Shown here: piece by piece, positions 1 through 5,018 of the stretch
Layout of the letters: each line of letters begins with the position of its first letter
Numbering within the stretch: position 1 is the first letter of the stretch
Source of the DNA: Fidelibacterota bacterium
GTDB taxonomy: Bacteria; Fidelibacterota; UBA8477; JABMPR01
Length of the DNA stretch: 5,018 nt
Assembly (NCBI GenBank): GCA_030596225.1
Contig: JAUVKO010000170.1
Span: 1 to 5,018 of the forward strand
Direction of reading: 5' to 3'
The notes under the pieces: model-generated
What the model was told of the DNA's origin: nothing
The model's database searches: none
Seen by the model: only the letters and a program-made list of their open reading frames with translations
Position numbers and translations under genes: made by a program

Positions 1-259
1 GGAGCGTAACCAGCTTTGAAATGCTAAGCTGCATTTTCCTGGATGTGGTGGCAATATATACCAGATTTAACAAGATCAGGATAGCGCCTGAAATCCCCAT
101 CCAGAGAATACTGGAAGGGGGTCCCAGATCAATTATTTTTAACAGAACAACGCCGGAGAACAGTCCTAAGATTGCAAACCAACGTAATCGAATTAACCAT
201 TGATCACGTCGCAGCATAGAAGCACTTGAGAATGCCGGGGTGTCTGGAAAAAGTGCCAT
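1..259 (-). CDS. Probable membrane sensor histidine kinase, N-terminal fragment (3' end outside window)
   Basis: The minus-strand frame starts at ATG 259-257 and stays open for 86 codons to the window edge, so the protein continues beyond position 1. The visible part begins MALFPDTPAF, has a basic amphipathic stretch (RRDQWLIRLRWF, residues 17-28), a hydrophobic segment at about 27-41, a short loop containing LGPPSS, and a second hydrophobic segment at about 50-70. Two closely spaced helices after an 'LIRLRW' stretch are typical of the membrane sensor region of bacterial histidine kinases, including the RegB/PrrB type. No H-box or ATPase domain is visible, so the kinase call is an inference from this pattern and from the receiver gene 45 bases upstream. 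The start has no clear Shine-Dalgarno sequence. An alternative ATG lies at 217-215, also without one. It could instead be another small polytopic membrane protein. Confidence 0.6.
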   Translation of the reverse strand, partial: MALFPDTPAFSSASMLRRDQWLIRLRWFAILGLFSGVVLLKIIDLGPPSSILWMGISGAILILLNLVYIATTSRKMQLSISKLVTL

Positions 260-304
260 AGTTAGTACTGTCTGGGAATAAGTTTCAGCTGCCTGCCTGC
301 AAAC

Positions 305-691
305 TTAGACCTTGATGTTTTGACGAACGACATCCACTAATTTCTTGGGATTGACCGGTTTTTCCAGAAAAGCGTCAACGGGTAAAAAATCGGCATCCTT
401 ACCAGGGTCAAACTGAAAACCGGTCTGATTCCCCACAGCGGTCAGCATTATAATAGGTGTATCCTTAATAGAGCTTTCTTTACGGATCTTATAGGCAACA
501 TGAAACCCCTCATCCATGGAAGACATCATGACATCCAATAGAACGATATCTGGAGCTTCTAACCTGATCTTTTCTAAACCTTTTTCTCCATCCTGGGCAT
601 CAATAACCTCAAATCCGGCTGTTTCCAGCGTGATTCGCATGGCTTCCACCAGATCGAAATCATCATCTATAATCAGTACTTTTTTTGCCAT
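305..691 (-). CDS. Stand-alone response regulator receiver protein (CheY-like)
   Basis: This 128-residue protein is a single receiver (REC) domain with no output domain. The expected phosphorylation-site residues are present: acidic pocket Asp9/Asp10 (VLIIDDD), phosphoacceptor Asp53 (IVLLDVMM), switch Thr84 (IIMLTAVG) and Lys111 in the EKP motif. An insertion-like stretch at about 88-104 (GNQTGFQFDPGKDADFLP) lengthens the beta4-alpha4/beta5 region. The start is supported by AGGAGGAG at 701-708, nine bases upstream. It lies 44 bases after the protease gene and 45 bases before the probable kinase, so it is probably co-transcribed with the hydrogenase and phosphorylated by that kinase. Lacking a DNA-binding domain, it probably acts through protein contacts or as a phosphorelay intermediate. 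The receiver assignment is firm; its role near a hydrogenase is inference. Confidence 0.95.
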   Translation of the reverse strand: MAKKVLIIDDDFDLVEAMRITLETAGFEVIDAQDGEKGLEKIRLEAPDIVLLDVMMSSMDEGFHVAYKIRKESSIKDTPIIMLTAVGNQTGFQFDPGKDADFLPVDAFLEKPVNPKKLVDVVRQNIKV

Positions 692-700
692 TATTTTTTT

Positions 701-708
701 CTCCTCCT
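701..708 (-). promoter_or_regulatory. Shine-Dalgarno sequence of the response regulator gene
   Basis: The minus strand reads AGGAGGAG, nine bases before ATG 691-689, followed by an A-rich spacer. It is among the strongest ribosome binding sites in the window and fixes the response regulator start. It suggests the receiver is translated independently of the protease gene, which ends 44 bases upstream. Confidence 0.8.
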
Positions 709-735
709 AAGCGTGAACACCAAACATAATTTATG

Positions 736-1209
736 CTAGGTCTCAATGAGTTCCTTCACTCGATGAAGTTCATCCTGAATTTTTTCAATGGCCGTTTTCA
801 TTGCTCGTTGAACGGGTTGTGAGAGCTTGCCGCTAAATTGAGTAGAATCTGGTTCAATACCAATGATTTTCAAGTCTCCAGAAAACATTCGCAATGACTC
901 TGCCATTCGCAATGTCTCAGCCAGTCCCAATCCGTGGAGCGAGATTGGATCACCATCTAAGATAATATCTGCCTGCGTAGGGTCAAAAGTTACTAAAGTA
1001 CCTGGTTTTCGTCCCATCCGGCATGCATCTATGATGATCACTTCCTGACGACCTTCTAGATACTCCAGTACTCCAAGTGCATCACTCCCGGCATCGATCA
1101 GCTCGAGTTGGGAGTCAGGCAGCGTTGAAAGTTCATCAATCAGCAGAGGACCAACGGCATCATCTCCACGAAGCCTGTTACCAATGCCAATTACTGTTAA
1201 CACCGCCAT
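736..1209 (-). CDS. [NiFe]-hydrogenase maturation endopeptidase (peptidase family M52, HycI/HyaD type)
   Basis: This 157-residue protein probably cuts the C-terminal extension from the HydA precursor once nickel is inserted. It begins with the family signature GIGNRLRGDDAVG (residues 8-20). Nickel-sensing ligands known from HybD/HycI are at the expected places: Asp16 (with Asp17), Asp61 in IIIDACRMG, and His92 in ISLHGLG. An acidic residue at the first position, as Asp rather than Glu, is also found in HycI-type enzymes. Length matches the family (about 150-170). The start at 1209 lies five bases after the HydA stop and puts the beta strand MAVLTVIGIGN at the N-terminus. A longer frame from ATG 1254 would overlap hydA by 40 bases and add 15 unconserved-looking residues, so I rejected it. 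The ribosome binding site is weak, suggesting translational coupling to hydA. Its co-location makes HydA the likely substrate. Confidence 0.93.
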   Translation of the reverse strand: MAVLTVIGIGNRLRGDDAVGPLLIDELSTLPDSQLELIDAGSDALGVLEYLEGRQEVIIIDACRMGRKPGTLVTFDPTQADIILDGDPISLHGLGLAETLRMAESLRMFSGDLKIIGIEPDSTQFSGKLSQPVQRAMKTAIEKIQDELHRVKELIET

Positions 1210-1214
1210 CTGAA

Positions 1215-2519
1215 TTACTCGATAAAATCCACTTCCAACATATGAACCGAACAAGAAATACAGGGATCGTAAGCTCTAACCAACATTTCCAGGCTCAAAG
1301 TGATCTCTGCCTTACTTTTGTCTATAATCTCAGGAACCAGTTTCTGCATATCATTGTCAATATTGGCCAGGTTTTGACCAGTAGGTATAACACAGTTGGC
1401 TTTTACAATATTTCCCTTATTGTCATAAGTATAATCATGAAAGAGAATTCCCCGCGGCACTTCATTAGAGCCAATACCACGTCCATAGCGGGTGGGGTTT
1501 TGGTTGGGCTTTTCATTTTTAAGACCATCTTCAAGCAATTTATCAATGATGCGAACACTATCCAGAATACAGTGAACTGCCTCAACTACCTGGGCAATTG
1601 TATTCATGTAAGAGTTATAACAATTGGGTTTGAGTCCCATAGCTTCCGCAGCAGCATGAGCTTCTTCACCTAATTGAGCATTGTTGTTGTTCCAACGCGC
1701 CAGAGCACCCACAAAATAGGAATTTCGGTTGTATTTGGCATGTTTTGAGGTGCTGTGATCCACCACAAACTCATTGGTCACATCCAGATAATTCTGGACC
1801 GAAATAGCGCCGCTATCTGATGAGAAGATGTCTCCCTCATAGAAGGCGTACTCTTCTGAGTTTTTTAAAGAAATATATTCTGTCTCCCGCTCAAATTGAG
1901 GAATAGCCCCAGCTAAAGCTTTCATGGTTTCCACGGTTTCCAATCCATCCGGCAAAGCTTCTTCCAGGAGTTTGCGTTTGATCTCAAGTAACTCGGCTTT
2001 TTCAGGAATACGGGTGAATCCACCAGGTACAGGAGTGATCGGATGGACCGCCCGACCAGAGACAATATCGCCAATATCATTAGCTACTCGTTTCATCCGC
2101 AAGGCTCTCAAAACCACATCCTTATGGGTGGCAATAAGTGGGAACACACTTCCAGCTCCCAGAAAATCCGGGGCAGCTAGAAAGTAAGCATGAAGGACGT
2201 TAGACTGTATGGTAGCACCATGGATCAATAACTTCCGTAGTAACCTGGTTTGCTCTGATATCTCAAGGCCTAGAGCATCTTCAGTGGCTACTAATGATGT
2301 TAGCTGGTGACCAAGAGAGCAAATTCCACAGATTCGGGAAGTGATGATGGCGGCTTCGTGAAAACTGCGACCCTTCATCATGGCCTCAAAGAAACGAGGT
2401 GGCTCCACAATGCTTAGGTGGGCTTTTTCCAGAACGCCATCCTTCATGTTCACCACAATGTTTCCATGACCCTCCACACGGGTCAGGTGATGGACTTTGA
2501 TGTTTAGATCACGACTCAT
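1215..2519 (-). CDS. hydA: Group 3b-type [NiFe]-hydrogenase large (alpha) subunit
   Basis: This is the catalytic subunit of a cytoplasmic [NiFe]-hydrogenase, 434 residues, a normal length for group 3 large subunits. The N-terminal RVEGHG motif (14-19) is typical. Ni-Fe ligands are Cys64 and Cys67 in SRICGICSLGHQ (L1) and Cys420 and Cys423 in DPCISCSVH (L2). The central GRAVHPITPVPGGF stretch also fits the family. Cleavage is expected after His426, releasing an eight-residue tail (MLEVDFIE), so the protein is made as a precursor needing the adjacent protease. The ATG overlaps the hydD stop (ATGA, 4 bases), with GAGGT at 2526-2530 as ribosome binding site. The group 3b call rests mainly on the beta-gamma-delta-alpha gene set. 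A group 3c (Mvh) enzyme would have mvhD/hdr neighbours and a group 3d enzyme would have HoxFU, and neither is seen. Direction in vivo, H2 uptake or evolution, cannot be told. Confidence 0.96.
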   Translation of the reverse strand: MSRDLNIKVHHLTRVEGHGNIVVNMKDGVLEKAHLSIVEPPRFFEAMMKGRSFHEAAIITSRICGICSLGHQLTSLVATEDALGLEISEQTRLLRKLLIHGATIQSNVLHAYFLAAPDFLGAGSVFPLIATHKDVVLRALRMKRVANDIGDIVSGRAVHPITPVPGGFTRIPEKAELLEIKRKLLEEALPDGLETVETMKALAGAIPQFERETEYISLKNSEEYAFYEGDIFSSDSGAISVQNYLDVTNEFVVDHSTSKHAKYNRNSYFVGALARWNNNNAQLGEEAHAAAEAMGLKPNCYNSYMNTIAQVVEAVHCILDSVRIIDKLLEDGLKNEKPNQNPTRYGRGIGSNEVPRGILFHDYTYDNKGNIVKANCVIPTGQNLANIDNDMQKLVPEIIDKSKAEITLSLEMLVRAYDPCISCSVHMLEVDFIE

Positions 2520-3250
2520 AACTGAACCTCATTCGAATTATAAAGCAGCATGCGTTTCTTGGCCTCATCCAGACTGATACCATGACTGGTCATCAGTTCA
2601 AGCATCCCGTCCAGATTGGGGTCATCCAGCAATCCGCGACAACCGGTACAAAATTGTCCAAAACTAGGACATATTGCGTCACAGCCACCGCGGGTGATGG
2701 GTCCCAGACAAACCATACCTCGATTGTACAAACATTCATTCTCACTCAGTTTGCATTCAACACAGACTGGTGATCCGTATTTGGGTGGTTGTTTTCCTAA
2801 AACCAGAGAAATAAGCAGCTTTAGAAAATCCTGCTGTGTCATAGGACAACCGCGTACCTCGTAATCAACCTTGACTACCGAGGAAACAGCCATAGCCGGC
2901 AAGGTGGCAAACAGATATTTATCATCGCCATAAACGGTTTCCCGAACTTCATCGATGGGATGCAGATTCTTCATGGCATTAACCCCGCCATTGACAGCAC
3001 AGGAACCTAAGGCTACCAGGATGTTACTCCGACGACGGATATCGTGAATTCTCTCAACACAGGTAGGTGAAGATATGGAACCTTCAATAAAGGCAATATC
3101 ATAGAAATCTGCTTTATCATCCATAGCTTCACGAAACTCTACAATATCTATATGCTTTAAAATGTCCAACAGGTCATTTTCCAGGTTGAGCTTGTTGAGC
3201 TGACAACCTTCACAACTGGTAAAATCAAAGAAAGCGACTTTAGGTTTCAT
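2516..3250 (-). CDS. hydD: Group 3b-type [NiFe]-hydrogenase small (delta) subunit
   Basis: This iron-sulfur electron-transfer subunit partners HydA and is 244 residues from ATG 3250. Proximal-cluster ligands are Cys13 and Cys16 (TSCEGCQ), Cys84 (LGSCAVNGG) and Cys135 (VRGCPMT). Eight C-terminal cysteines follow: Cys163, 166, 173, 181, 190, 194, 201 and 204 (VCVECKL to CTGCRG). These are enough for two more all-cysteine [4Fe-4S] clusters, as in cytoplasmic group 3 small subunits. There is no Tat signal peptide and no C-terminal membrane anchor, so the enzyme is cytoplasmic. A GTG at 3253 is an alternative start one codon upstream, but the GGAGG at 3258-3262 is seven bases from the ATG and only four from the GTG. 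The ATG overlaps the hydG stop by one base (TGATG) and the 3' end overlaps hydA by four, so translation is probably coupled. Confidence 0.96.
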   Translation of the reverse strand: MKPKVAFFDFTSCEGCQLNKLNLENDLLDILKHIDIVEFREAMDDKADFYDIAFIEGSISSPTCVERIHDIRRRSNILVALGSCAVNGGVNAMKNLHPIDEVRETVYGDDKYLFATLPAMAVSSVVKVDYEVRGCPMTQQDFLKLLISLVLGKQPPKYGSPVCVECKLSENECLYNRGMVCLGPITRGGCDAICPSFGQFCTGCRGLLDDPNLDGMLELMTSHGISLDEAKKRMLLYNSNEVQL

Positions 3251-4101
3251 CACAAGGCCTCCTTCAATGGTTTGATATCAGCATAGCTGAATACCGGCCC
3301 ATCCAGACAACAGTAAACACCGTTGATCTGGCAATGGCCACATTTACCGACACCGCATTTCATCCGTCTTTCCAATGAAACATAAATCTGGTCATCGGAC
3401 AGTTGCTTGGATTTCAGGGACATGATCACAAATTTGTACATCACAGGTGGTCCGGTAATGGCTGCGATCGTCGTGTTAAGATTCAGCTCCAAACCGGGTA
3501 TCAAAGTTGTGATCACACCAGTATTTCCCGTCCAGGTATCATCTCCTTGATCGACTGTTACATGAAATTCCACGTCATCTCTGGTGGCCCAATCAGCGAT
3601 CTCCTCTTTGAAAAGCAGTTCACCTGGAGTTTTGGCACCGTATAGAATGATCAGACGACCAAATTGTTTGCGGTTATCCAGAACATAGTTGATCAGTGAG
3701 CGCAGTGGCACTAATCCAATTCCACCGGCAATGATCAAGATATCCTTGCCGAATAATTTTTCCATGGGATAGCCTTTGCCATAGGGTCCACGAATTCCGA
3801 TCAGATCCCCTTTATCATATCTTTTGAGCACATTGGTAAGGGTCCCCACCTGGCGGATACACAGCTCGAAACGTCCCTTTTTACTCGGAGAACTGGAAAT
3901 AGAGATAGGTGCTTCTCCACTACCGAAGACTGACACCTCCACAAATTGTCCCGGACTATAGTTTAACTCTTGATCGGCAGGCATTTCCAGTTCATACCAT
4001 TTTTCCATGTCGGTAATCTGCTTAGCCTGGGTCACTTTACACATGGTTGGGTAATAGAGATCTTGAGCTTCTTCTTGTTTAATATCCTGTAATCGTTTCA
4101 T
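3250..4101 (-). CDS. hydG: Group 3b-type hydrogenase gamma subunit, FAD/NAD(P)-binding oxidoreductase with [2Fe-2S]
   Basis: This 283-residue diaphorase subunit of the ferredoxin-NADP+ reductase fold exchanges electrons between the hydrogenase module and NAD(P)(H). The N-terminal flavin domain contains GQFVEVSVFG (51-60), the flavin-binding PISISSSPS (65-73), and the GTLTNVL and GIRGPYGKG motifs (87-110). The nucleotide domain follows with IIAGGIGLVPLRS (123-135), LYGAKTPGELLF (153-164) and TGPPVMYKF (216-224). The C-terminus carries a [2Fe-2S] motif, CGVGKCGHCQ (Cys249, 254, 257), with the fourth ligand at Cys265 in YCCLDGPVFSY. Cys264 is an extra neighbouring cysteine. The start has an excellent ribosome binding site at 4107-4114 and lies 17 bases after hydB. 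I cannot tell NADH from NADPH preference. The same fold occurs in AsrB and NfnA (NfnI small subunit), but the neighbours settle the assignment. Confidence 0.95.
   Translation of the reverse strand: MKRLQDIKQEEAQDLYYPTMCKVTQAKQITDMEKWYELEMPADQELNYSPGQFVEVSVFGSGEAPISISSSPSKKGRFELCIRQVGTLTNVLKRYDKGDLIGIRGPYGKGYPMEKLFGKDILIIAGGIGLVPLRSLINYVLDNRKQFGRLIILYGAKTPGELLFKEEIADWATRDDVEFHVTVDQGDDTWTGNTGVITTLIPGLELNLNTTIAAITGPPVMYKFVIMSLKSKQLSDDQIYVSLERRMKCGVGKCGHCQINGVYCCLDGPVFSYADIKPLKEAL
3258..3265 (-). promoter_or_regulatory. Shine-Dalgarno sequence deciding the hydD start
   Basis: The minus strand reads GAAGGAGG inside the last codons of hydG. Its spacing is seven bases to ATG 3250 and four bases to the in-frame GTG 3253. 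The seven-base spacing is the more usual, so ATG is preferred. Confidence 0.75.
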
Positions 4102-4106
4102 AAATG

Positions 4107-4114
4107 ACCTCCTT
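4107..4114 (-). promoter_or_regulatory. Shine-Dalgarno sequence of hydG
   Basis: The minus strand reads AAGGAGGT, close to the perfect anti-16S complement, five bases before ATG 4101-4099 in the 17-base hydB-hydG gap. It fixes the hydG start. Confidence 0.8.
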
Positions 4115-4118
4115 TCCC

Positions 4119-5018
4119 TTAAACCCGGACAGTACGGTGGTACTGCGCCTTTTCATCTTCGTGAATAAGCTCATTTACAATATCTACCATTGAGATACCT
4201 GCGGGACAAAAAGCTGTGCAGCGACCACAACCCACGCACCAGGGCAAGCCTTCTTCGTCAGTGATGTACTTAAATTTGCGGTACAGACGGTGCCGGGTTC
4301 TGTTTATTGTTTTTTCTCTGAAATTCTCGCCACCGGCAACTTCAGCAAATGTACTCAACATACAACTGTCCCAGGTCCGTTGGCGCATACCATCCTCGGC
4401 AGTCACCACTACTTTATCATTAACATCAAAGCAGAAACAAGTTGGGCAGGTCAGGTTACAGGCTCCACAGCCCACACAGCGTGAAGCTACATCAGCCCAG
4501 ACATCCGAATTGAAGGCATATTTGAATACACGGGGCAAACGATTGTAGTGATAGCGAATCTTTTTCTTGAAGTTTCGACCTTCAACGATCTCTGGCTCAG
4601 TTGTTTTCAGTTTATCAAAGCCTTGAATCAACGACCGACCATTTTCTGTCAGGACATAGAGTTGATAATCGTCATCGACTTCATTGAGGAAAAGATCAAA
4701 TCCTTCCATCTCTTCAACGCTGATTCCCACACTTTCGGAAAAATGAAACTCATCCGGTTGAAAGGAGATGCCAATGAACCGTGATTTCTGTCTGCGCTTG
4801 AAATAATTGGATTCCACATTACCGGAAAGCATGCTATGATCCAATCTAAGAATAGATTGCATCTCATAGCTATGTATGGCGAAAAAGACCTTTGGCTCTA
4901 TTTTTATTTCAACAGGATCAAAACTCATATCCTTAAGTGAGAAGTCCATAAGCTTTTCAGTCGGTGGCAAAAACATCTTTTTTAGTGGTAATAAGGTTCG
5001 GTTGTAATCCAGAACAAC
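4119..5018 (-). CDS. hydB: Group 3b-type hydrogenase beta subunit, 4Fe-4S dicluster protein (5' end outside window)
   Basis: This iron-sulfur subunit is related to sulfhydrogenase HydB and sulfite reductase AsrA, and is thought to relay electrons between the flavin subunit and external carriers. The frame is open to the window edge for 299 residues. The ATG at 4976 is internal, because the 14 codons before it read VVLDYNRTLLPLKK, matching the conserved 'YNRT..PPKK' segment of HydB proteins. About 50 N-terminal residues are probably missing, given a usual length near 350-370. Numbering from that ATG, two ferredoxin motifs are present: CVGCGACNLTCPTC (Cys167, 170, 173, 177, plus Cys180 and 182) and CVGCGRCTAFCPAG (Cys247, 250, 253, 257). 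Residues 1-166 contain no cysteine, although homologues I recall (Pyrococcus HydB) have Cys in the regions matching AIHSYEM (33-39) and GISFQPDEFHF (69-79). The family call is firm; the missing cluster is inference. Confidence 0.93.
   Translation of the reverse strand, partial: VVLDYNRTLLPLKKMFLPPTEKLMDFSLKDMSFDPVEIKIEPKVFFAIHSYEMQSILRLDHSMLSGNVESNYFKRRQKSRFIGISFQPDEFHFSESVGISVEEMEGFDLFLNEVDDDYQLYVLTENGRSLIQGFDKLKTTEPEIVEGRNFKKKIRYHYNRLPRVFKYAFNSDVWADVASRCVGCGACNLTCPTCFCFDVNDKVVVTAEDGMRQRTWDSCMLSTFAEVAGGENFREKTINRTRHRLYRKFKYITDEEGLPWCVGCGRCTAFCPAGISMVDIVNELIHEDEKAQYHRTVRV

Noticed and set aside
21..203. A 60-residue plus-strand open frame at the left end
   Set aside because: It is antisense to the membrane-protein frame at 1-259, which has coherent hydrophobic helices; the plus-strand peptide has no such structure.
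286..300. Short GCAG/CTGC tandem repeat between the response regulator and the kinase
   Set aside because: Only about three copies of four bases; too short to support a repeat element or an operator.
725..735. Small inverted repeat (CATAA-TTATG) after the protease stop
   Set aside because: A five-base AT-rich stem with a one-base centre cannot form a stable hairpin and has no GC-rich stem before the T-run, so it is not a terminator.
1210..1254. Extended start for the protease at ATG 1254
   Set aside because: It would overlap hydA by 40 bases and add residues before the family's N-terminal beta strand; ATG 1209 fits the family and the operon spacing better.
1077..1673. A 198-residue plus-strand open frame across the protease/hydA junction
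   Set aside because: It lies antisense to two genes with clear family motifs, has no recognisable motif or good ribosome binding site, and its composition looks like a shadow of the real reading frame.
1215..5018. Group 3c (Mvh/Hdr) or group 3d (Hox) hydrogenase
   Set aside because: The flavin/NAD(P) gamma subunit and the dicluster beta subunit match the group 3b gene set; no HdrABC, MvhD or HoxEFU genes are seen.

Overview
The whole window reads as one operon segment on the minus strand, transcribed from high to low coordinates. It encodes a bidirectional, cytoplasmic group 3b-type [NiFe]-hydrogenase ('sulfhydrogenase', beta-gamma-delta-alpha gene order), its maturation endopeptidase and a two-component signalling pair. 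From the high-coordinate end the order is: hydB-like iron-sulfur subunit (cut by the window edge at 5018), hydG-like FAD/NAD(P) subunit, hydD-like small subunit, hydA-like large subunit, HycI/HyaD-type protease, a stand-alone receiver-domain response regulator, and the N-terminal membrane region of a probable sensor histidine kinase (cut by the window edge at 1). Genes are separated by 45 bases or less, or overlap by 1-4 bases, so no promoter or terminator is expected inside the window and none is seen.

Inferred electron path: H2 is split at the Ni-Fe site of HydA. Electrons pass through three [4Fe-4S] clusters in HydD, then to the [2Fe-2S] and FAD of HydG, where NAD(P)+ is reduced, or the reverse. 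HydB carries further [4Fe-4S] clusters that would exchange electrons with another carrier. The protease removes a short C-terminal tail of HydA after nickel insertion. No hyp genes for the NiFe(CN)2CO cofactor are present here, so they must lie elsewhere.

The organism is a bacterium: strong Shine-Dalgarno sequences (AGGAGG type), compact operon structure, moderate GC, and a receiver/histidine kinase pair. The hydrogenase class suggests an anaerobic or facultative fermentative lifestyle. The phylum cannot be assigned from this sequence alone.

The two most notable points are these. The N-terminal half of the HydB-like subunit has no cysteine at all, where homologues carry an additional Cys motif, which suggests loss of one iron-sulfur cluster. 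A receiver protein and a membrane kinase sit directly downstream of the structural genes. Two gene boundaries are easy to get wrong: hydB has no start codon in the window, because its frame stays open to the edge past the first ATG, and the kinase fragment has no stop in the window.
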